Below, one piece after another: positions 8,181 to 16,080 of a stretch of 64,000 bases of DNA. Under the pieces are notes generated by a model. The model did not search any database and was not told the origin of the DNA. It was given only the letters and a program-made list of their open reading frames with translations. Location: positions 248,001-312,000 of the forward strand of contig CBDDEE010000031.1 of NCBI GenBank assembly GCA_965226855.1. The letters are read 5' to 3'. The translations under genes were made by a program, and so were the position numbers. This stretch comes from JAUXJB01 sp965226855. Lineage in GTDB: Bacteria; Myxococcota_A; UBA9160; SZUA-336. Every line of letters starts with the position of its first letter. The first letter of the stretch is position 1.

Positions 8181-9017
8181 GTGCACATCGGGCTATCGAT
8201 CTTCCCTACCAACTATTCGATCCATCCTGTCAGGCTGGCGCGAGAGGTCGAGGCGCGCGGGTTCGAGTCGCTCTTCTTCGTCGAGCACACGCACATTCCG
8301 GCTTCGCGGCGCACGCCGTACCCGATGGGAGGGGAGTTGCCCAGCATCTACTGGGAAGCCTACGAGCCATTCACGGCACTCGCTCAGGCCGCGGCCGTGA
8401 CCGAGCGGCTACGGGTGGGCACAGGGATCTGCCTGGTCCCAGAGCACCATCCCATCACCCTGGCCAAGCGCGTGGCCACGCTCGACGTGCTCTCCGGAGG
8501 ACGCTTCTTGTTCGGGATCGGGGCGGGCTGGAACGCCGAAGAGCTGAAGAACCACGGCGTCGCGTTCGAGCAGCGCTGGAAAGTGACACGGGAGTGCGTG
8601 CTGGCAATGAAGGAATGCTGGACCGTGAAGGACGCCGAGTACCACGGAGAGTTCATTGACTTCGAGCCAGCCTGGGTCGAGCCCAAGCCCGTGCAGAAGC
8701 CGAATCCCCCGATCCTGATCGGCGCGAGCTCGAGGTGGGCCATCGAGCGCGTCGTCGAGTACGCAGACGGCTGGCTTCCCATCATGGGTACCTGTGACCT
8801 GGAAGAGCGGCTCGGACAGATGGACCGTCTCTGCGAGGAAAAGGGCCGCGATCGCAGCTCCATCTCGGTGTCGCTCTTCGGAGCCGTCTCGAGCCGAGCG
8901 GAGCTGTCGCAGTTCGAGAAGCTCGGCGTGGAGCGCCTCATCGTCGGCTTACCCACCGAGTCCGAGGATGCCATCCTCAAGCTGCTCGACACGCACGCGC
9001 AGCTGATCGGAGCCTGA
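8181..9017 (+). CDS. LLM-class F420-dependent oxidoreductase (TIGR03619-like)
   Basis: A 278-residue luciferase-like monooxygenase fold. Typical segments are GLSIFPTNYSI at the start, FFVEHTHIPASRRTPYP, TGICLVPEHHPI, and SGGRFLFGIGAGWNAEEL. Enzymes of this group are inferred to be F420-linked reductases or oxidases; no substrate can be given. The GTG at 8181 is chosen because AGGAGGT ends 5 nt upstream; an in-frame GTG at 8163 lacks such a site. Its stop nearly touches the stop of the convergent pilus tip gene. Confidence 0.88.
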   Translation: MHIGLSIFPTNYSIHPVRLAREVEARGFESLFFVEHTHIPASRRTPYPMGGELPSIYWEAYEPFTALAQAAAVTERLRVGTGICLVPEHHPITLAKRVATLDVLSGGRFLFGIGAGWNAEELKNHGVAFEQRWKVTRECVLAMKECWTVKDAEYHGEFIDFEPAWVEPKPVQKPNPPILIGASSRWAIERVVEYADGWLPIMGTCDLEERLGQMDRLCEEKGRDRSSISVSLFGAVSSRAELSQFEKLGVERLIVGLPTESEDAILKLLDTHAQLIGA

Positions 9018-9018
9018 C

Positions 9019-9990
9019 TTACTCCGCAGTGAGGGTGACGGTGATGCTGTCCCGGTGAAGCCCGCCGAGGCTCTGGGAAAGCGATCCGATCGTCACCTCG
9101 ATTTCGTACACGTCGCCCTCTGGCCCCGTCATGTCAGTGGTGGACGAGGCCATGGGGATCGGCGCCCCGCTCGTGAGATCCACGGGGACACCGTCGACCT
9201 TGAGCATGTACGGGACCGAGCTCGGCAACGAAGCGTGTGCCATCACCGCCCGGTTCTGAGACTGCAGGCTCACGTCAAAGCTCGTGTTGCCACGCGCGCG
9301 CAGGTCGAACCTGAGGCTTTCCCCGCTGAAGAACGTACCAAAGTCCAGCTCCTGCGAGACGTCAGCTGCGTTGAAAGGCGCACCCGTATCCACGAGCGAC
9401 ACCTCGACCATCTTGGCTGCTCTAGCTCGATGGTGCTTTGTGGCGCTGTGCCGCTGGACGTAGACACCCCCGACCTCCTCGTAAAGACGGAAGGCGAGTC
9501 GGTCCTGGTACCGACTGTTCGAGCCTGGAGCGACTTGCAGCGCCGGGATGGCCCAGTAGTAAGTGTGCCTTTGCTCCTCCTGCTGCGCACCCGCCGTGCT
9601 GAACTCGCCCGTGATCACCGCGCCGCCTAACTTCATGTCCAACAGGATGTTCGCGAGCGAAGCGGAGTCGTGCACGTTGTAGTCGAGCTTTCCCCCATGT
9701 CGCGACAGCTGGCGGGGATCGAAGACGCCCGAGCCACCTTCCGAGATTCCGATCGCGTACCGGCAGCTGCCACCTCCTGTCTTCCGCACACGGATCTCCA
9801 CGGCTTGCACGTACTGGGCAGCGTCGAAGCAATCGTAGCTGCTCCCCCCTCCCCGCCAGTCGACGGGATCCATGTCCCTGAGATGGATCTGACCGCAGCC
9901 CGCCTGCGCGCTGTGCGGCAGCGCGGTCACCAGCGTCGCGCATATTGTGAGCCCTAGTCCTGCGGCCAGCCTTCGCGCCTGCTTGATCAT
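9019..9990 (-). CDS. Spore-coat-U-domain protein, probable pilus tip subunit
   Basis: The 323-residue secreted protein has a signal peptide (about 1-30, ending AQA), an N-terminal domain with paired cysteines, and a C-terminal SCPU pilin domain ending in the strand DSITVTLTAE. Two-domain SCPU proteins at the end of archaic chaperone-usher operons (as CsuE in Acinetobacter) sit at the pilus tip and mediate adhesion; that role is inferred by position and architecture. ATG at 9990 follows AGAGGAGAG by a short spacer. Last gene of the operon, 19 bp after the usher. Confidence 0.8.
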   Translation of the reverse strand: MIKQARRLAAGLGLTICATLVTALPHSAQAGCGQIHLRDMDPVDWRGGGSSYDCFDAAQYVQAVEIRVRKTGGGSCRYAIGISEGGSGVFDPRQLSRHGGKLDYNVHDSASLANILLDMKLGGAVITGEFSTAGAQQEEQRHTYYWAIPALQVAPGSNSRYQDRLAFRLYEEVGGVYVQRHSATKHHRARAAKMVEVSLVDTGAPFNAADVSQELDFGTFFSGESLRFDLRARGNTSFDVSLQSQNRAVMAHASLPSSVPYMLKVDGVPVDLTSGAPIPMASSTTDMTGPEGDVYEIEVTIGSLSQSLGGLHRDSITVTLTAE

Positions 9991-10009
9991 CGTCGAACTC
10001 TCCTCTCGC

Positions 10010-12541
10010 TCAGGGACCTGGAAGTTCGAGCTCACCCACGTCGTACAGACCGGCGGTGCCATCGGGAATCTCGAACTCGACCGATCGTCCCGGAGCAAAG
10101 TGCATGCTGAGCTCGTAGCGGCCAGGACGCAGCCCCCCGCGGCTGAACTTGCCGTTGCGGTTCGTGAAGAGCACGAGCTCCGGACGAGCCTCTCCGAGCG
10201 CCCTCACCAAGCCAGCCTGGAGACGCACCGGTACCCCGTCGACCATCAACCTGCCGCGCACGACGGCCGTCGCGTCTCTGCCGACCCTGATCAAGAGACC
10301 GCTCTTGTACGTCGGTCGAGTGGCAAAGAATTCTTCTCCGAGGCTAAAGCCGGGAGGCAGATCCGGGGCATCGATGGAGACCGCGCGGACCTGATAGGGA
10401 ACCAGGTTCGGAATGACAGCCGGGCCGAGGTGGTCGATCTGAACGCCTCCACCGCCGGATCGATCCACTCCGATCGTCTTGCCTGCGAGACTCTTGTGCG
10501 GGACCACCAGTGCAAAGCTCTGGGAGATGGGGCGCGAGATCGCGAACGCTCCACCTGCAAAGGCTAGCGCGCTGGACACTCGCACCTGTGTCCTGTGCTC
10601 GTCGAGCCCTCTCGCTGTTCTTGCGGAGGTCGAGCGCTGGAAGAGCTCTGCCTCAAAGCGCGCCCCGACGTGTTGCAGCGAGCCACCGAGCTCATACTGA
10701 TCAGGCCTGCGAGTCACACCCAGACTGGTCGCGGTTCCACCGACGGTTTGACTGGGCGTGCGCTGCCACTCGAGCTGTGTCGCGTGGTCCGTCGTGTCGT
10801 GGTCCAGACGCACGGAGTGGTTGCGCTCGCGACTCTTCCAGGTGACCGTCACGAACGCGCTCTGGTCAGGCCGCTTGCCGGAGGCCAGGGTGCGATCCAG
10901 GCTGAGCTCCACCTCCCAGTCCCGAAAGAGCCTTCGGCGCAGCGACATAGACACCGTGCTGCTGTCGGGCGTGTCGCCCCTCCCGAGCGCGTATACGCTG
11001 GCAACGCTACCCCGGACCCCTGTCGACCAGAACTCCTGGCTCACCGAAGCAGAGAACTCGTACGCGGTCGGGTTGTCGGGAACCGCGCCGCCCACGCCGG
11101 TAAACCTTCGCCCCCTCGAGAGCATCGACACGATCCAGCGTCGGCGGGTCCGGTTCCGGGTGGTTGCATCGTAGTACTCGTATTGCAGGCGTCCCGCGTG
11201 GCTCGTTCCGGCAGTGTCGTCGTCACTCACGGCCGCGTCCACGCGCAGCGATCCCCAAGGGCTCGCGACGACGGCTTCGAGTCCGAACAGGTGCCGCTGC
11301 TCATCCCCCTGCAGGCTCGCCCCCAGGGTCAGCCCCTGACTCAGGCCGTAGCGATGAAACAGCGAGTAACCAAAATTGTCCCGGTCGTAGCGAATCACGT
11401 CACTCTCGACGGTGGGTACACCCACGCTGAGCGAGAACTCGCTCGTTCCCACGGCGAGCAGCCTGGGCTCGAACGAGAGACCGAAGTGCAGCTCGCGCTC
11501 GCGTCCCAGGCTGTCGCGCAGCCGAATCGTGACGTCGTTGATCCCCGTCCCCAGGCGGAAGTCGCGCAGGTTGTAGCGGCCCGGCGTGAGCTGCATGCTT
11601 CGAACCAGCCGCCCGTTCACGATCACCTCGACCCTCGAGGGAAGGTCCAGCGTGAGCTCCTGGGAGCCGGCCGGCTCCACCACGCGATAGGGCTGCAGGT
11701 CGAAGTTCGTTGCAACGGTCAGCCCACCCAGCGCCTGACGGCGCTGAAAGCCGGCAGTCTCGTAGGCGAGGTCGCCCAGCTGGACGCGGATCTGGCGCTC
11801 GGGCAGGTCCCGAACCAGGCGCAGCTCCCGGCGCTTCCAGGGGTGGCGCGCATCCTCCTCGGCAGAGACCGCCCCCTCCAGTACCCAGCCGCGCACGTTC
11901 GCCGCGCCGTCGAGCTCGAAACGCAGCGGCTGAAGCCCTCTCTTCAGTGCAGACGAGGTGGTGCCAATCCAGTCGAACGACCCGCGCAGGTTGACAAAGG
12001 CGCTGTACGCCTGGGGCTCGACCTCCGTTGCCGCGAAGACCGACGGCTGGGCTCCGCGCAGCCGGATAACGCGCAGCCGGCTCGATTCGGGCGGAATCGT
12101 GATGGCAACGCTGAGTTTGCTACCGTCGAACTCGGCCACGAGCCCGGCTTCCTCGAGAGCGGCCAGCGGCACGTAGCCATCCGCGTCTACGTCGCCTGCG
12201 ATTCTGGCACGAAGATCGGGGCGCAGCGTGTTCTCGAGCAGCGTCAGGAGGGCTCCGCTCTTCAGCCGAACCGTCTCTAGATGGCTGGTAATGCGAGCGG
12301 GGACTGAGCGTCTGAGCCTGCCATCGATGATCACGGGGAGCTCGACGGCCAGCTCTTCGACCGTCCGAGAGTGTCCGAATACCCGCTCGAAGACCTCGGA
12401 CTGGGGCTCAGGCTCGTTCGCGGACGCTTGCCCCGCCGCCAGGGCTAGCAAGCCCAGCAGGAGTACCAGCTGGACTCTGGCCTCAGAGAGCTGCCTCGAA
12501 GCGAGGCCGACGGAAGGACGCCTGGGGAGGAAGACTGCCAC
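10010..12541 (-). CDS. Fimbrial outer-membrane usher protein (PapC/CsuD-like)
   Basis: An 843-residue usher: signal peptide (about 1-42), N-terminal periplasmic domain that receives chaperone-pilin complexes, a long beta-barrel with plug, and C-terminal domains (GGVQIDHLGPAVIPNLVPY, then GRLMVDGVPV and RGGLRPGRYEL). The segment VRSMQLTPGRYNLRDFRLGTG is characteristic of ushers of the archaic group. It would form the pilus secretion pore in the outer membrane. It lies 18 bp after the chaperone gene and before the tip gene. The reading frame is complete with no sign of decay, although the first pilin gene of the operon is interrupted. Confidence 0.92.
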   Translation of the reverse strand: MAVFLPRRPSVGLASRQLSEARVQLVLLLGLLALAAGQASANEPEPQSEVFERVFGHSRTVEELAVELPVIIDGRLRRSVPARITSHLETVRLKSGALLTLLENTLRPDLRARIAGDVDADGYVPLAALEEAGLVAEFDGSKLSVAITIPPESSRLRVIRLRGAQPSVFAATEVEPQAYSAFVNLRGSFDWIGTTSSALKRGLQPLRFELDGAANVRGWVLEGAVSAEEDARHPWKRRELRLVRDLPERQIRVQLGDLAYETAGFQRRQALGGLTVATNFDLQPYRVVEPAGSQELTLDLPSRVEVIVNGRLVRSMQLTPGRYNLRDFRLGTGINDVTIRLRDSLGRERELHFGLSFEPRLLAVGTSEFSLSVGVPTVESDVIRYDRDNFGYSLFHRYGLSQGLTLGASLQGDEQRHLFGLEAVVASPWGSLRVDAAVSDDDTAGTSHAGRLQYEYYDATTRNRTRRRWIVSMLSRGRRFTGVGGAVPDNPTAYEFSASVSQEFWSTGVRGSVASVYALGRGDTPDSSTVSMSLRRRLFRDWEVELSLDRTLASGKRPDQSAFVTVTWKSRERNHSVRLDHDTTDHATQLEWQRTPSQTVGGTATSLGVTRRPDQYELGGSLQHVGARFEAELFQRSTSARTARGLDEHRTQVRVSSALAFAGGAFAISRPISQSFALVVPHKSLAGKTIGVDRSGGGGVQIDHLGPAVIPNLVPYQVRAVSIDAPDLPPGFSLGEEFFATRPTYKSGLLIRVGRDATAVVRGRLMVDGVPVRLQAGLVRALGEARPELVLFTNRNGKFSRGGLRPGRYELSMHFAPGRSVEFEIPDGTAGLYDVGELELPGP

Positions 12542-12559
12542 GGCTTTGCCACGGCACCA

Positions 12560-13318
12560 CTATCTTGCGACAGCTCCGTCGAACTGAAAGGTCGCCTCGA
12601 CGGGGCCAAAGGGCAGCTCCCGGGGCCAGGGCAGGAGAAAACGCCTCTTGTGCCCGGCCAGAACATTCTCGCCGTTCATACCACCGAGCCGCTCGGCGCC
12701 AAGGGCGAGAGCCACGGCGGCATCCCCGTTCGCCTCTCCCTCGAGCGAGAGGCTGAGCTTACGCAGGATTGCGTGGGCATGCCCGCGGTTGTGGAGCGTG
12801 ACCGATAGCTGTTGTTCGCCGCCCGCCTGCTCGGCGACGGCGCCCTGCAGCACGACATCGGCTCGGGCCCCTGCGGGCCGCACGTAGATCGACCCCACGT
12901 AGCGCACGAGAATCCGGACGGAGCCGCCGGACCCCTCCGAGGGCTCGAGATCCACGGGCAACTGCTCCGCAATGATTCGGTACGCCAGCTCCTGCTCGGG
13001 CTCCGGATTCCCGATCCACTGCACGCGGACGATCTGGCTCTGCTCCGGGTCTAGCACGATCTGTGTGGGAAAGACGACGAAGTCGTCCTCTGCTTCGGTG
13101 AGCTCGTCGCTGCCATCGAGATTCATGAGCCGGCGAAAGACGCTTACTTCGACGGCGATCTGCGCATCGGAGTTGTTCTCGACTCTGAAAGTCTGGTTCG
13201 CGCCGGGACCGGAGGGGTCGAAGTCCGCCGTGAACGGGATGAAGCGAAATGCTGCTGCGGGGAGCGGCGCCAGGCACAGGAGAAAACCAAGACAGAGGGA
13301 GAAGAGTCCTGCTCTCAT
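12560..13318 (-). CDS. Periplasmic pilus chaperone (PapD/CsuC-like)
   Basis: A 252-residue immunoglobulin-like chaperone. A signal peptide (about 1-24) precedes the G1-type strands: FTVDF-like opening (FIPFTADFDPSG), TFRVENNSDAQIAVEVSV, and the conserved VVFPTQIVLDPEQSQIVRVQW that carries the subunit-binding G1 region. Chaperones of this family cap pilin subunits by donor-strand complementation and hand them to the usher. ATG at 13318 follows AGAGGACC; a longer form from 13348 is less likely. It is separated from the upstream pilin gene by a pair of strong hairpins. Confidence 0.9.
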   Translation of the reverse strand: MRAGLFSLCLGFLLCLAPLPAAAFRFIPFTADFDPSGPGANQTFRVENNSDAQIAVEVSVFRRLMNLDGSDELTEAEDDFVVFPTQIVLDPEQSQIVRVQWIGNPEPEQELAYRIIAEQLPVDLEPSEGSGGSVRILVRYVGSIYVRPAGARADVVLQGAVAEQAGGEQQLSVTLHNRGHAHAILRKLSLSLEGEANGDAAVALALGAERLGGMNGENVLAGHKRRFLLPWPRELPFGPVEATFQFDGAVAR

Positions 13319-13353
13319 GGTCCTCTGTTTCGGCCCCCCTCGGGCCACACTGA

Positions 13354-13416
13354 AGACCCGGCCGGCTGTGGTCAGGGCCGGCCGGGTCTAGGCTCAGGGT
13401 CGGTTCGAGCCTGAGC
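13354..13416 (-). terminator. Two intra-operon hairpins between pilin and chaperone genes
   Basis: Transcript order: a stem of 7 bp pairs 13416-13410 with 13398-13392 (GCTCAGG with CCTGAGC), then a perfect 12-bp stem pairs 13389-13378 with 13365-13354. No T-run follows, so they are more likely partial terminators or RNA-stability elements than full terminators. They lie just after the second pilin stop codon, where pilus operons often step down expression of chaperone and usher. Confidence 0.6.
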
Positions 13417-13425
13417 TGAGTGTTC

Positions 13426-13971
13426 CTACTTCGCGGCGATCGTGAAGGTGATCGTGTCTGTGTAGGTGTCGGCTTCAATGAAGCCGGGGTTCGCGTACGA
13501 GATGTCGACGAAGCTCGATACCCCGCCCGAGCCTGTGGGTGCGCTGGCATCGGTCACCGTGATCGCGCCACCGGTGGTCAGATCCACCAGCGCACCGCCA
13601 TAGGTGAACGTGTAAGGCACACTGTCGGTGCTCGTCGGGCCCAACGGCTCGAGCACACTGCTGTTTGCAGATTGCGCGGTGACGGTGTAGCCGTCGGCGT
13701 CGTTGCAGGTCTCGTTGACCGAGCCGACGTTCAGACCACTCTGGGCACTGGTTAGTGGCAGATTGTCTGCCACGCCCGCCACCGGTGTGACTGTGACGTC
13801 ACAGGCGGCAACCACCGAGCCCGAGAGATCGAGATCTCCCGTACTGGCGGCAAAAGCTGGGGTTGATACTCCGAGCAGCAGGAAAGCCATAAGCAGACCA
13901 CTGAACCCGACCCTGGACCTATACGATGACGATGACCAACATTTCATGTCTCCTGGTATCGGTGGCGCCAT
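13426..13971 (-). CDS. Spore-coat-U-domain major pilin-like subunit
   Basis: A secreted SCPU-domain pilin of up to 181 residues. After a signal peptide (cleavage near STPAFA-A) come the family strands: LDLSGSVVAACDVTV with one conserved Cys, NVGSVNETCNDADGYTVT with its partner, a LVDLTTGG strand and the C-terminal strand DTITFTIAAK. Such subunits polymerise by donor-strand exchange into archaic chaperone-usher pili. The ATG at 13971 or one at 13947 (CAGGAG only 2 nt before it) could start the gene; the signal peptide fits either. It is 99 bp after the interrupted first pilin. Confidence 0.85.
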   Translation of the reverse strand: MAPPIPGDMKCWSSSSYRSRVGFSGLLMAFLLLGVSTPAFAASTGDLDLSGSVVAACDVTVTPVAGVADNLPLTSAQSGLNVGSVNETCNDADGYTVTAQSANSSVLEPLGPTSTDSVPYTFTYGGALVDLTTGGAITVTDASAPTGSGGVSSFVDISYANPGFIEADTYTDTITFTIAAK

Positions 13972-14521
13972 CTGTGAACTTTAGGGACAGCACCCCGAGC
14001 AGCCAGGCGTGATGTTCGCCTCCGCCAGAACTCGCAATCAGCTTGTGGCTCTACCTGCTGCTGTTTCCTCCTACTTGGCCGCGACCGTGAAGACGAGAGT
14101 GTCCACGTAGGTACCGCCGCTCTGGCTGGTGGCGGCGGCATACGAGACCGTAACTGTCTTGATGACCCCTGCCGGGCCTGTCCGACCAGGCACGCTGGTC
14201 AAAAGAGCTCCGCTCGAGCTGAGATCCGCCTGGGTCTCGTCATACTTGAGCATGTAGCTGACGGCGTCGAGCTCTCCGAGGAAGCTCCCGTTGCCGAGCG
14301 AATGAACCTCGATCGTATAGCCGGTCGAGCTGTTGCACGTTTCGGTCACGGAGGCAACAGCAACGTCCGTATAGCTGCTCGATAGATCGAGAGAGGTGGC
14401 GGCCTGCGTCGGATCCACCTGGATGCTGCAGGCCAGAGGAACTAGCCCGCGGAGCTGGAGCGCACCCGAATCCCCTGCAGCTGCGAAGCCAGGCAGCGAG
14501 ACACCCACGCAGGCGACTAGG

Positions 14522-15555
14522 TGTGGTTCCTAAGCACGTTGTTCACGGGCTTCTCTGAGCCGGCTGATCGGGGGTTTCATTCCGAGGGCTCTGTGGGGTC
14601 TCTTGTGATTGTAGTGCTTAAGCCAAGGCCGGAGTGCAGAGGTCCGAGAGCTGAGGTCCTATAGGGACGTTTGTACGCCCACCTCTGGGTCAGGGTCTGG
14701 ATGAAGCGCTCGGCCTTGCCGTTGGTCTTGGGTGTGTAGGGCTTGGTGAAGATTTGATTGATCTCGCGCTCGCAACAGAGAGCCGCGAAGCGCTTGGACC
14801 TGTAGCAGGGCGCGTTGTCGGTCATGACCCGCTGGACCCCGATGCCGCGTGCCCGGTACCAGGCCAGGGCCCGACGCAGGAAGGCCGTAGCGGTGTTGGC
14901 CCGTTCGTCGGAAAGCACTTCGACGTAGGCCAGCCGCGTATGGTCATCGATGCAGACGTGGGCGAACTCCCAGCCGATGCCGTAGACCCGCTTGGAGCGA
15001 TCGCCGTGGATGCGATGCCCAACCCCGCGGATCCGAGCCAGTTTCTTGGTGTCCAGGTGGAGGAGCTCGCCGGGGGACGCTCGCTCGTAGCGCCGCACCG
15101 GCTCCTCGGGTTCCAGGCGCGAGAGCTTGTGGAGTCCCAGACGTCGGAGGATCAGAGAGACGGTCGAGAGCGGGATGGAGGTCCGGGAGGCGATCTCAGA
15201 GGCCGTCCAGCGGCGACGACGTAGCCGCTCGACACGTCGGACGACGCGGGCGGGCGTGCGCCGCGGGATCCTCCGGGGCCTCGAGCGCCGGTCCGCCAGG
15301 CCCGGTCGGCCTTCGTCGCGATACCGGGCCAGCCACTTGTAGGCCGTCCGTAAACTGACACCTGCCGCCTCTGCGGCTTCCGAGACCGTCCAATGCTGTT
15401 CGCGGACGCGCTGCACGAGCAGCCAACGACCGGAGGGCGTCGTCCTCGCGTTAGGATGGAGCTTCATTCAGGTGCTTTCCTCTGAGGCTGGGGGTTGGTG
15501 GTACAAACCCTTTTCTCAGAGGAGCCCTGGATGAACAACCTCCTTGGGAATCACA
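14522..15555 (-). mobile_element. IS481-family insertion sequence, 1034 bp
   Basis: The ends are imperfect 24-bp inverted repeats: 14522-14545 begins TGTGGTTCCTAAG and the complement of 15555-15532 begins TGTGATTCCCAAG; both end GTTGTTCA. The element is flanked by a perfect 6-bp direct repeat, ACTAGG, at 14516-14521 and 15556-15561, the target-site duplication. It holds one transposase gene in the same orientation as the pilus operon. It lies inside the signal-peptide codons of the first pilin gene, between the riboswitch and the rest of the operon. Confidence 0.93.
14530..15467 (-). pseudogene. IS481-family transposase, frameshifted near its C-terminus
   Basis: The N-terminal helix-turn-helix (VSEAAEAAGVSLRTAYKWL) and the DDE integrase core are intact: LHLDTKKL for the first Asp, VMTDNAPCY for the second and TNGKAERFIQ for Glu. 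After RPYRTS the frame changes: the present frame ends at 14577 with an unrelated tail, while the expected tail SALRPWLKHYNHKRPHRALG and PPISRLREAREQRA lies in another frame ending at 14530. A small indel near 14645-14665 explains this. The catalytic residues are intact but the C-terminus is altered, so activity is doubtful; a sequencing error is possible. Confidence 0.88.
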
Positions 15556-15638
15556 ACTAGGCCCGCTAGCCACGCTGAACGCTTCGCGATGGGGAATGAG
15601 ATTCTGAGGCTTTCGGGGGCGGGTGCGCCCAATCTTCG

Positions 15639-15735
15639 CTCCTTTCGGCAGCCGTTCGACCCGTCCGGATGTTCCGGGTTAGGGCACTGGCTTTGCGTCC
15701 CCGTGTCACCACGGGTTTGCCTTTGTCGAGGAGAT
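15639..15735 (-). promoter_or_regulatory. c-di-GMP-I (GEMM) riboswitch of the pilus operon
   Basis: The minus strand carries the GEMM core: GGCAAACC, a P2 hairpin CCCGTG-GTGA-CACGGG with a GNRA loop, the invariant GGACGCAAAGCC (15700-15689), and CCCTAACCC, the tetraloop-receptor side of P3, whose tip CCGGA-ACA-TCCGG is paired. The base before CAAACC is G, as in c-di-GMP-binding rather than cGAMP-binding members. CTCCT at 15733-15729 can pair with AGGAG at 15643-15639, the ribosome-binding site of the first pilin gene, so control is probably translational, with ligand binding favouring a closed site (inference). Confidence 0.88.
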
Positions 15736-15793
15736 GGACGCCCGTGTCCTCTCCCGACCCCCCGCTGTCGGCCGGGGGAGCCTTCATGGATAC

Positions 15794-15820
15794 GTATCGG
15801 AACCGGGTCCAGCATCTTTA
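15794..15820 (-). promoter_or_regulatory. Sigma28 (FliA)-type promoter of the pilus operon
   Basis: On the minus strand TAAAGATG (15820-15813), an 11-nt spacer and TCCGATAC (15801-15794) match the FliA consensus TAAAGTTT-N11-GCCGATAA at 12 of 16 positions with exact spacing. The predicted start is about 50 nt before the riboswitch. The same -10 core, TCCGATACGT, is found before the second riboswitch near 46.27 kb. Confidence 0.65.
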
Positions 15821-16067
15821 GTCGTTTGTTGGCCAGCAATGGAAACCTCTCGACAGCAGCGCTGCAGATCCCCCCGGATGAGGAGAGGTTCAAGAATCGT
15901 TCCCGTACGGCTCGATCCACCGATATCGGGAGCTCGAGCGAGCATTCCCGGCCTCCTGTTGCGCGCACGTGCGCCTGGGAACGAACGGAACTGCATAGAA
16001 GTCCGCTTCCACAAGGTGTCCGACGGCTCCACTCACTGGAGTCCACTCTCACGTCCTTACGAGCGCC

Positions 16068-16073
16068 TATACT
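16068..16073 (+). promoter_or_regulatory. -10 element TATACT, leaderless start of amine oxidase
   Basis: TATACT ends 7 nt before the ATG at 16081. There is no Shine-Dalgarno and no evident -35 box. Confidence 0.5.
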
Positions 16074-16080
16074 CGTAGCA

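Larger units (their letters stand above)
14071..15632 (-). pseudogene. First pilin gene (SCPU domain), split by an IS481-family element
   Basis: The 3' part (14071-14521) encodes a mature pilin with LVPLACSIQV, SVTETCNSSTGYTIE and the final strand DTLVFTVAAK, matching the downstream pilin. Removing 14522-15555 and one copy of the 6-bp duplication joins it in frame to the 5' part (15562-15632), which restores a normal signal peptide, AKRSAWLAGLVACVGV followed by SLPGFAAAG. The rebuilt gene starts at TTG 15632, 8 nt after AAAGGAG. In its present form translation from 15632 runs into the IS and stops near 15516, so no secreted product is expected. The 3' part alone has only a GTG without signal peptide. 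Confidence 0.9.
15736..16080. other. Divergent intergenic region between pilus operon and amine oxidase
   Basis: About 345 bp with no convincing gene. It holds the sigma28-type promoter and 5' leader of the riboswitch transcript on the minus strand and the -10 element of the amine oxidase gene on the plus strand (16068-16073). The reading frame that is open across this stretch on the plus strand has no start signal and crosses the riboswitch, so it is not taken as coding. Confidence 0.7.

Noticed and set aside
15544..16080. Long in-frame extension upstream of the amine oxidase start
   Set aside because: It crosses the IS end, the riboswitch and the sigma28 promoter; homology begins at 16081, where a -10 box supports the start.
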